From: CANLBN01 sp047638515
GTDB lineage: Bacteria; Pseudomonadota; Gammaproteobacteria; Pseudomonadales; Cellvibrionaceae
Assembly (NCBI GenBank): GCA_047638515.1
Contig: JBLIME010000114.1
Location: forward strand, 1 to 8,532
Length of the DNA stretch: 8,532 bases
Reading direction: 5' to 3'
Below are positions 1 to 4,888 of this stretch, one piece after another. The position numbers and the translations under genes were made by a program. The stretch's first letter is position 1. Every line of letters starts with the position of its first letter. A model generated the notes under the pieces. That model was not told where the DNA came from. It made no database searches and saw only the letters and a list, made by a program, of their open reading frames with translations.

Positions 1-1009
1 CCCAAAAGAACACAGTCCACCAATCTAACCAACCTGGACTGGCACGAAAGGTTGCCATCGGAATAAACTTATCCAAATAGATACCAAAGGAGTGTAGGTA
101 GCTATCGATAATGAAGGCCGTTGGACCGAAAATCAGGATAAATATCATCAGTGCAAGAGCAAGCACAACATTGGCGCGACTAAGGACTTGTATGCCCCGA
201 GTAACTCCACTGACCGCAGACAAGGTATAGATTACAATAAGCCCGAGTAGGATCACGATCTGAGTTGCATAGGTATTAGGAATGCCAAAGAGCTTTTCTA
301 GTCCGAAACTGACTTGCAGACCCAGAAAACCGATCGGGCCCACGGTTCCAGCAACCACTGCCAACACACAACAGGAGTCGACAATAGCACCAAAAGGACC
401 CTTCATGACGCGATCACCAAATACGGGGTACAACAGGGTGCGCGGCTTCAGTGGCAGTCCTTTTTCATAGTGCAAATACATGAAAACGATGGCGGTCAGG
501 CTGCCTAGAATCGCCCAGGCCAGAAAGCCCCAATGCATGAAACTTTGCGCTAAGGCGTTGTAGGCCGCTTCCGCGGTACCGGTTTCACCACCAAATAATG
601 GGGGTGGCGAAGTAAAGTGCGCCATCGGCTCGGCCGCTGCCCAAAACACACCACCGCCGGCGAGCAAGGTGCACATAATAATCGAGATCCACTGGAAGGT
701 TGGCATCTCGGGGGCTTTTAAACCACCGAGGACGACTGCGCCGGTGCGCCCTATCGCGAGGATGATGCCAATGACAAAGGTAAGCAGTAGCAATATTTGC
801 CAATAGGCACCAAAGTACTTGGTGGATGTGGCAAAGGCGCCATTAACCCAACCCGACATCATGCCGATATCATAGAGCGCTAATATCGCAAATAACACAA
901 TAGTGCCGCCACTCATAATAAATACAGGCATATCGACTCCGGTAAGCCATCTGTTTTGATTGGTATCTGGCTCTCTACTAGCCAGAAAACCCTGAGTTTC
1001 ATTACCCAT
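1..1009 (-). CDS. BCCT-family transporter (betaine/carnitine/choline type), 3' part missing
   Basis: The first 336 residues are present; the frame is open to the left edge, and the family is usually 500 residues or more, so the last third is outside. It is an inner-membrane carrier of the betaine/carnitine/choline family, which takes up quaternary ammonium or related compounds. Family marks seen: FWAAAEP-MAHF-TSPPP near residues 122-137, MHWGFLAWA near 158-166, the loop KGLPLKPRTLLYPVFGD near 183-199, and GLDWW-like WLDWWTVFFW at the cut end, just before where the family's substrate-binding tryptophan box should lie. Many hydrophobic segments alternate with short loops. TM3 reads CTLLAGGGVFW (113-123), without the Gly-Met-Gly of the sodium-coupled BetP and closer to CaiT. 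The ATG has AAGGA seven bases upstream. It lies downstream of the M19 and dehydrogenase genes in the same direction. The substrate is not readable from the sequence. Confidence 0.93.
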   Translation of the reverse strand, partial: MGNETQGFLASREPDTNQNRWLTGVDMPVFIMSGGTIVLFAILALYDIGMMSGWVNGAFATSTKYFGAYWQILLLLTFVIGIILAIGRTGAVVLGGLKAPEMPTFQWISIIMCTLLAGGGVFWAAAEPMAHFTSPPPLFGGETGTAEAAYNALAQSFMHWGFLAWAILGSLTAIVFMYLHYEKGLPLKPRTLLYPVFGDRVMKGPFGAIVDSCCVLAVVAGTVGPIGFLGLQVSFGLEKLFGIPNTYATQIVILLGLIVIYTLSAVSGVTRGIQVLSRANVVLALALMIFILIFGPTAFIIDSYLHSFGIYLDKFIPMATFRASPGWLDWWTVFFW

Positions 1010-1041
1010 ATTGGTTTCCTTTTGGATTCTTTATCGTTATT

Positions 1042-1062
1042 GGTTAAATCAGTGATTAATCC
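1042..1062. promoter_or_regulatory. Near-palindrome upstream of the BCCT gene, possible operator
   Basis: Two 10-base arms, GGTTAAATCA and TGATTAATCC, flank one central base and match at 8 of 10 positions. It lies 33 bases before the carrier's start codon, in the gap after the M19 gene. A dimeric regulator could bind it, or it could be a weak RNA hairpin. It does not match the ATAAG-N5-CTTAT element found elsewhere in the window, so a different regulator would be needed. Confidence 0.3.
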
Positions 1063-1090
1063 ATAGCAAGCACTGCTACGGCGTTTTTTT
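1061..1090 (+). terminator. Hairpin plus T7 tract, oriented as a plus-strand terminator
   Basis: CCATAGCA and TGCTACGG form an 8-base stem with one A-C mismatch around a 5-base loop; two bases later comes a run of seven T on the plus strand. This is the shape of an intrinsic terminator, but it faces against both neighbouring genes, which are on the minus strand. On the minus strand no U run follows the hairpin, so it should not stop dehydrogenase-to-carrier transcription by the intrinsic mechanism. It may stop antisense transcription, or act as a processing or stability hairpin between the two coding regions. Confidence 0.4.
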
Positions 1091-1091
1091 A

Positions 1092-2102
1092 TCAAGCGTC
1101 TAAATTTATAGGCTTAAGCGCATCGTTCAAAAAGTTCAGCCAGTTTAGCCCCATGACCTTGGCAACATCCTCCGGACTGAAGCCTCGCACTAGCAGGCCA
1201 TTAGTAATATTTGGAAAGTCACTACTGTCTTTGAACCAAGCCAATGGTGGCGGCCAGCTAGCATTAGCCTTGGAACCTTCCCCGTAATCTATGTCTTTTG
1301 ACCAACGGCCGTTGCGCATCCACTCGAGAATGGACGCCGGTTGTTCCTGACAAAGGTCAGTACCAATACCGATATGCTCAATTCCCATCAGATCGGCGGT
1401 GCACGCGACCATGTCACAAAATTCATTGAGGCTACAGTCCGGACCATTTTTTAAGTGGAAGGGGTACAAACTGAAACCCAGTAACCCGCCAGATGCACCC
1501 AGTGCTTTGAGCACCGCATCGGACTTATTGCGCTTAGCTGCATGAAAACTGGTCGGATTCGCATGTGAAATGACAATGGGGCGCTGTGAAATTTCAATCG
1601 TCTCCAGCGTACTACGTTCTGCGCTGTGACTCATATCGATGACCATGCCAACACGATTCATCTCTTTGATCACCTGCGCACCAAAACGAGTCACACCGCT
1701 GTCTACTGCCTCATAACAACCGCTTGCCAGTAAGCTTTGGTTGTTATAGGTAAGCTGCATAATCATCAGGTTAAGCTCGCGCATCACCTCAACCATACCG
1801 ATATCGTCTTCAATAGGAGAGCAGTTCTGCGCGCCAAACATAATCCCTACTTTACCAAGCTGTTTCGCGCTAAGTATGTCCGCTGCGCTTTTTACCGGCA
1901 TAATTAGATCGCTATGTTGCTCAAAGAGCCGGTTCCACTCCGATATGCGCGAAAGTGTCTCGCGAATTTGCTCGTGGTAGACGATAGTCGCGTGTACCAT
2001 CGTGACACCGCCTTGATGCAGTTGCTCAAAGATTTGACGATTCCAGCTTGAATACTGCAAACCGTCAATCACAATCAGATCGTTGTGTAGTGCATTATCC
2101 AT
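1092..2102 (-). CDS. Membrane dipeptidase (peptidase M19) family protein with incomplete metal site
   Basis: The 336-residue protein has no signal peptide or membrane segment, so it is probably cytoplasmic. M19 landmarks are VIDG (11-14), DMSH (156-159), SHANP (179-183), RNKSD (191-195), GIGTD (245-249) and the C-terminal GLLVRGFSPEDVAKVMGLNWL. M19 enzymes are two-zinc amidohydrolase-fold dipeptidases. Here the zinc ligands His159 and His180, plus Arg191 and Asp249, are kept. The usual N-terminal HxD is replaced by Leu15-Gln-Tyr17, and the bridging Glu by Gln92. Normal dipeptidase chemistry is therefore doubtful. From memory, a similar variant (PA5396) lies in the Pseudomonas aeruginosa glycine betaine/dimethylglycine catabolic locus, which fits the carrier and dehydrogenase next door. 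I start at the ATG at 2102, which has AGGAG seven bases upstream; a TTG at 2120 would overlap the dehydrogenase stop and has no comparable site. Family assignment is firm; substrate unknown. Confidence 0.88.
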   Translation of the reverse strand: MDNALHNDLIVIDGLQYSSWNRQIFEQLHQGGVTMVHATIVYHEQIRETLSRISEWNRLFEQHSDLIMPVKSAADILSAKQLGKVGIMFGAQNCSPIEDDIGMVEVMRELNLMIMQLTYNNQSLLASGCYEAVDSGVTRFGAQVIKEMNRVGMVIDMSHSAERSTLETIEISQRPIVISHANPTSFHAAKRNKSDAVLKALGASGGLLGFSLYPFHLKNGPDCSLNEFCDMVACTADLMGIEHIGIGTDLCQEQPASILEWMRNGRWSKDIDYGEGSKANASWPPPLAWFKDSSDFPNITNGLLVRGFSPEDVAKVMGLNWLNFLNDALKPINLDA

Positions 2103-2109
2103 CAATATG

Positions 2110-2114
2110 CTCCT
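2110..2114 (-). promoter_or_regulatory. Ribosome binding site of the M19-family gene
   Basis: AGGAG on the minus strand lies seven bases before the ATG at 2102 and inside the 14-base gap after the dehydrogenase stop codon. It decides the start over the upstream in-frame TTG at 2120. Confidence 0.75.
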
Positions 2115-2116
2115 GA

Positions 2117-3562
2117 TCAAGCGCGTATATACGTCGTTTTTACAACGGTGTAAAACTCTTTCGCATAAGTCCCCTGCTCGCGTGGCCCGAAGCTCGAGTT
2201 TTTACGCCCACCAAATGGCACGTGGTAATCAGTACCTGCTGTTGGCAAGTTGACCATGACACAGCCAGTTTTGGCATTGCGCTTAAAGTCGGTGGCGTAT
2301 TTCAACGATTCTGTACAAATACCTCCAGTCAAACCAAAGTGAGTGTCGTTAAGAGTCTTGAGTGCCTCGGCGTAGTCCTTAACTTTAATAACACAGGCGA
2401 TTGGCGCGAAGGCCTCTTCACGATTGATCGTCATCGCATTGGTGGTGTTGGTAAACAATGCAGGTTGCATGTAATAACCTGGGGTTGTCTCCGTTAGTAC
2501 TTCGCCACCGTAGGCTAGCGTGCCGCCTTCACTTTTAGCTATTGTTAAATAGTGTAGATTTTGTTCCATCTGTCGTGCATCGGCAACCGCGCCAATATGG
2601 ACGCCAGCTCTAAGCGGATGACCGACTACCAACTTTTTCATACGCTCAATCACAGCCGCAACGAAACGATCATGAATACCGGCGGTAACAATTAATCGCG
2701 AGGAAGCGGTACACTTTTGCCCTGTACCCCCATAAGCACCTCCGACTGCGCATTCAACCGCGTTATCGAGATCGGCATCGTCTAGAATTACCAAGGCATT
2801 TTTACTCCCCATTTCTAGTTGACATTTAACGAAGTTAGACGCGGTAGCTGCGGCCACTTTGCGACCGATTTCGAGGGAGCCGGTGAAGGTTAAGGCGTCG
2901 ATACCGCAAGCGTTAATGAGTACATCGCCGACTTCAGCACCGGGCCCCATGACTAGATTAAAGGTACCGGCAGGTAAGCCTTGACGGGAGATAATCTCGG
3001 TTAGCGCCCAGGCACTTGCAGGAACCTGATTGGCAGGTTTAAAGACAACTGCGTTACCAAACGCTAAAGCTGGCGCGATTTTCCAGGCGGCCGTCGCCGT
3101 GGGGAAATTCCATGGTGTAATAATACCGACGACGCCAACCGGCTCCCGACGAGTTTCAATCTCAACACCCGGACGCACAGAATCGGCGGTCTCGCCCATT
3201 TGACGCAGCACTTCCGCGGCATAGTAATGAAAAAACTGACCCGAGCGATAGGTTTCACCCACGCCCTCTGCTAGCGTTTTTCCCTCTTCTCGAGCTAGCA
3301 GTTCGCCAAGCTCGTCTTTACGTGCAATTAGCTCGTCTCCGATTGCCATTAACACACCATAACGCTGCTCTAAACCACTCCTGCCCCACTCAGGCTGTCC
3401 TGACGCTGCGGCCGCAATAGCTGCATCAGTTTGGACTCTATCCGCTTGCGCATAATAGCCAATTACATCGCTAGTATCAGCAGGGCTAATATTAGCCAAG
3501 TTACCCTTGTTACCTTCTACCCATGTACCTGCGATGTAATTTTTAAATTCTGAAGCAGACAT
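2117..3562 (-). CDS. NAD(P)-dependent aldehyde dehydrogenase, semialdehyde dehydrogenase-like
   Basis: This 481-residue protein is a full-length aldehyde dehydrogenase, oxidising an aldehyde to the acid in the cytoplasm. All catalytic parts are visible: TPWNFP with Asn152, FKPA with Lys175, FTGS (226-229), LEMGSKN with general base Glu250, GQKC with nucleophile Cys284, and EEAFAP with Glu383. The C-terminal stretch PFGGRKNSS...GPREQG...EFYTVVKTTY resembles the 2,5-dioxovalerate (alpha-ketoglutarate semialdehyde) dehydrogenase branch, but I cannot fix the substrate; trimethylaminobutyraldehyde-like or malic-semialdehyde-like substrates are also possible in this context. Asn178 replaces the Glu that often holds the NAD ribose, so NADP may be accepted (inference). 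A strong AAGGAGG lies five bases before the ATG. It is the first gene of the minus-strand unit and diverges from the LysR gene, its likely regulator. Confidence 0.93.
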   Translation of the reverse strand: MSASEFKNYIAGTWVEGNKGNLANISPADTSDVIGYYAQADRVQTDAAIAAAASGQPEWGRSGLEQRYGVLMAIGDELIARKDELGELLAREEGKTLAEGVGETYRSGQFFHYYAAEVLRQMGETADSVRPGVEIETRREPVGVVGIITPWNFPTATAAWKIAPALAFGNAVVFKPANQVPASAWALTEIISRQGLPAGTFNLVMGPGAEVGDVLINACGIDALTFTGSLEIGRKVAAATASNFVKCQLEMGSKNALVILDDADLDNAVECAVGGAYGGTGQKCTASSRLIVTAGIHDRFVAAVIERMKKLVVGHPLRAGVHIGAVADARQMEQNLHYLTIAKSEGGTLAYGGEVLTETTPGYYMQPALFTNTTNAMTINREEAFAPIACVIKVKDYAEALKTLNDTHFGLTGGICTESLKYATDFKRNAKTGCVMVNLPTAGTDYHVPFGGRKNSSFGPREQGTYAKEFYTVVKTTYIRA

Positions 3563-3567
3563 ATTGA

Positions 3568-3574
3568 CCTCCTT
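3568..3574 (-). promoter_or_regulatory. Strong ribosome binding site of the aldehyde dehydrogenase gene
   Basis: AAGGAGG on the minus strand, five bases before the ATG, is nearly a full complement of the 16S rRNA end and the strongest such site in the window. It suggests high translation once the operon is induced. Confidence 0.8.
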
Positions 3575-3589
3575 AATAAAGTTGGAATG

Positions 3590-3595
3590 ATCATA
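3590..3595 (-). promoter_or_regulatory. Possible -10 element of the dehydrogenase operon promoter
   Basis: TATGAT on the minus strand matches TATAAT at five of six positions and would place the transcription start near 3583. No good -35 hexamer lies 16-18 bases upstream (TTTATT or TTTTAT only), as expected for a promoter that needs an activator. The ATAAG-N5-CTTAT box is centred about 64 bases upstream of that start, the usual position for a LysR recognition site. This is a reading by eye, not a mapped start. Confidence 0.35.
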
Positions 3596-3639
3596 AAACT
3601 TGTGCTGTAATAATAAAACCTAATAAATAATATCTAATA

Positions 3640-3654
3640 ATAAGGTTTCCTTAT
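3640..3654. promoter_or_regulatory. LysR-type operator (T-N11-A box) in the divergent intergenic region
   Basis: ATAAG and CTTAT arms flank five bases; including the next pair, ATAAGG and CCTTAT are perfect 6-base arms. T3641 and A3653 are separated by 11 bases, the LysR T-N11-A rule. The box ends one base before the LysR start codon and covers its TAAGG ribosome binding site, so occupancy would repress the regulator's own gene. It lies at about -64 from the proposed dehydrogenase start. The same element recurs at 4642-4656. Confidence 0.55.
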
Positions 3655-3655
3655 C

Positions 3656-4552
3656 ATGCTACCAGAACTAAAAGTGTCTCAGCTACGCCACTTTGTTTGG
3701 GTGGCCGAGCTTAAAGGATTTCATCTAGCGGCAGAAAAAGCCCACCGTAGCCAGCCTGCCATCTCCTTATCTATCCGCGACCTTGAAAATAAACTCAGCG
3801 AAGGCTTGTTTGAAAAGCGCAACGCCAGAACGTCTAAAACTGAACTTACGCCTTTTGGACAGTACTTTTTGCCCAAAGCAAAGGAGCTGATCGCACATCA
3901 CGATCGTGTCGCAGAAGACATCATGCTGCTATCTGAGCATAAAACTGGTTACTTGCGCCTGGCCTCTGTGCCCTCTATTGCAAGCCGCGTGCTGCCTGAT
4001 ATTTTATTGAAATTTGTTGCGAGCTCGCCGTCGCTTCACATCAGCTTTTATGATGACAACTCTGCTGCGGTCTTGAAGATGGTAGAAAGTCAGCAGGTCG
4101 ACTTTGGCATTTGTCACCTGTCTCACGATGAGGATCACAGCAACATGATGTTTACGCCTATCTGGGAGGATCGTATTGGTATGGTCTGCCCAAATGGTCA
4201 TCCACTGGCGGATAGACAGGGCGTACATTGGAAAGATCTCCGACAGCATCGATTGATAAGCAACGGAACCTCGCGATTACTGGAGAATACAGACGCACGC
4301 CCACTGCTCGACCACTCGCAGTTTTATGTGTCTAACATGATTTCACTGATTGCAATGCTAGAGGCTGGCTTAGGGATCACAACATTACCCTGGTACGCTT
4401 TTCCCAAGGAGAGCACCACCTTACAATTTATACCTTTAGAAACTCCCTCCGTGACCCGGCGTATCGGCATTGTTAAATTGAATAACAAGTCGCTAACACC
4501 GTCGGCCCAAGCCCTCGTCGATTTCATTCTCGAACAAAGCAAAAACCCATGA
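3656..4552 (+). CDS. LysR-family transcriptional regulator
   Basis: At 298 residues this is a normal-length LysR regulator. The N-terminal winged helix-turn-helix spans about residues 8-67, with AAEKAHRSQPAISLSIRDLE (25-44) as recognition region, then LFEKR and LTPFG. A linker helix follows, and the periplasmic-binding-protein-like effector domain runs from about 94 (TGYLRLASVPSIA) to the end, with the GLGITTLPWYA strand-turn near 238-248. It would bind as a tetramer and respond to a small-molecule inducer, probably the carrier's substrate or a breakdown product. It is transcribed away from the dehydrogenase operon across 93 AT-rich bases, the usual arrangement for a LysR gene and its target. 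The ATG at 3656 is used; TAAGG lies 10 bases upstream and overlaps the putative operator, which suggests autoregulation. The specific family member is not recognised. Confidence 0.93.
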   Translation: MLPELKVSQLRHFVWVAELKGFHLAAEKAHRSQPAISLSIRDLENKLSEGLFEKRNARTSKTELTPFGQYFLPKAKELIAHHDRVAEDIMLLSEHKTGYLRLASVPSIASRVLPDILLKFVASSPSLHISFYDDNSAAVLKMVESQQVDFGICHLSHDEDHSNMMFTPIWEDRIGMVCPNGHPLADRQGVHWKDLRQHRLISNGTSRLLENTDARPLLDHSQFYVSNMISLIAMLEAGLGITTLPWYAFPKESTTLQFIPLETPSVTRRIGIVKLNNKSLTPSAQALVDFILEQSKNP

Positions 4553-4556
4553 ATGC

Positions 4557-4575
4557 AAGTAATCGTAGATTACTT
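4557..4575 (+). terminator. Weak hairpin just after the LysR gene
   Basis: AAGTAATC and GATTACTT form a perfect 8-base stem around a 3-base loop, starting five bases past the LysR stop codon. Only three T end the structure (two of them inside the stem) and the stem is AT-rich, so as an intrinsic terminator it is poor. Position is the main argument; it could equally be a 3'-end stability hairpin. Confidence 0.35.
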
Positions 4576-4636
4576 TGTATCAAAAGCTCACCAAAAAACT
4601 AGCGCTCCTACAGAAAAATCACAAAGGTTTATAACG

Positions 4637-4661
4637 ATCTGATAAGTATACCTTATCAGAT
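4637..4661. promoter_or_regulatory. Perfect 10-base-arm palindrome with a LysR-type box
   Basis: Arms ATCTGATAAG and CTTATCAGAT flank five bases (TATAC) with no mismatch. The core ATAAG-N5-CTTAT (4642-4656) is the same 15-bp element as at 3640-3654 and obeys T-N11-A (T4643, A4655). There is no T run after it, so an operator is more likely than a terminator. It sits about 58 bases before a plausible transcription start of the unknown two-gene unit and suggests control by the neighbouring LysR protein. Confidence 0.55.
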
Positions 4662-4672
4662 GATATACGCTT

Positions 4673-4700
4673 TTGATTTGAGTGTTGTTGCCCATTTAAC
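4673..4700 (+). promoter_or_regulatory. Possible promoter of the unknown two-gene unit
   Basis: TTGATT (4673-4678) and TTTAAC (4695-4700) are 16 bases apart and match the sigma-70 hexamers at four positions each. Transcription would start near 4707, leaving a leader of about 180 bases. The main support is its spacing from the palindrome at 4637-4661. Weak on its own. Confidence 0.3.
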
Positions 4701-4756
4701 CGATGATGACTTGCCATTGCGGTGAAACCATCGCTTGATTTTGTCCCGGAGTGGCC

Positions 4757-4796
4757 ACCTCTGTTATTGATAAGTTGAGACAATGTCCACAGAGGT
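4757..4796 (+). repeat. Inverted repeat in the presumed leader of the unknown unit
   Basis: ACCTCTGT (4757-4764) and ACAGAGGT (4789-4796) are perfect 8-base arms around 24 bases. In RNA this would be a large-loop hairpin in the 5' leader. It overlaps the alternative upstream GTG region and speaks against that stretch being coding. No known riboswitch class is recognised. Confidence 0.4.
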
Positions 4797-4833
4797 CTAA
4801 AAGCGCCGTAGTTTTGAACATATCTATACAGTT

Positions 4834-4848
4834 ATCGGCGATGCCGAT
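4834..4848 (+). repeat. Short GC-rich hairpin upstream of the unknown gene
   Basis: ATCGGC and GCCGAT are perfect 6-base arms around GAT, ending 40 bases before the chosen start codon. CCGATGT, which overlaps the right arm (4844-4850), occurs again at 4860-4866. It may be part of a leader structure or a regulator site. Confidence 0.35.
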
Positions 4849-4879
4849 GTTACTAACAACCGATGTGAACAGACCCACC

Positions 4880-4883
4880 AGGA
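4880..4883 (+). promoter_or_regulatory. Ribosome binding site that decides the start of the unknown gene
   Basis: AGGA lies five bases before the ATG at 4889 and eight before the next ATG at 4892. The in-frame ATG at 4883 overlaps it, and the GTG at 4751 has only GGA directly against it, so the tandem ATGs are the best starts. Confidence 0.5.
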
Positions 4884-4888
4884 TGAAA

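Larger units (their letters stand above)
4553..4888. other. 336-base non-coding region with several inverted repeats
   Basis: I see no convincing gene between the regulator and the unknown two-gene unit. An in-frame GTG at 4751 would add 46 residues to the next protein, but it has no ribosome binding site and that stretch carries two hairpins. A minus-strand frame across 4696-4932 would code a hydrophobic segment but begins with TTG and has no ribosome binding site. Contents: a hairpin right after the LysR stop, a long perfect palindrome with a LysR-type box, a possible promoter, and two inverted repeats in what would be the leader of the next transcript. Confidence 0.6.

Noticed and set aside
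585..803. 72-codon minus-strand frame with several tryptophans
   Set aside because: It is an alternative frame inside the clearly coding BCCT gene, which explains the same bases.
2222..2497. 91-codon plus-strand frame antisense to the aldehyde dehydrogenase
   Set aside because: It lies fully opposite the C-terminal third of a conserved enzyme and its product has no domain-like features.
3587..3594. ATGATCAT palindrome in the divergent promoter region
   Set aside because: Eight bases only, overlaps the presumed -10 element, and such short palindromes are common in AT-rich sequence.
3620..3640. Direct repeat CTAATAA, 14 bases apart, in the divergent region
   Set aside because: The whole stretch is built of A and T; the repeat is expected by composition and is too short to call.
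4553..4642. Tiny 29-codon frame starting at the LysR stop codon
   Set aside because: No ribosome binding site of its own, it covers a hairpin and runs into the operator-like palindrome; no sign of a real peptide.
4751..4888. N-terminal extension of the unknown gene from a GTG
   Set aside because: No usable ribosome binding site, two inverted repeats run through it, and a tandem ATG with AGGA at proper distance lies at 4889/4892. Not excluded by protein evidence.
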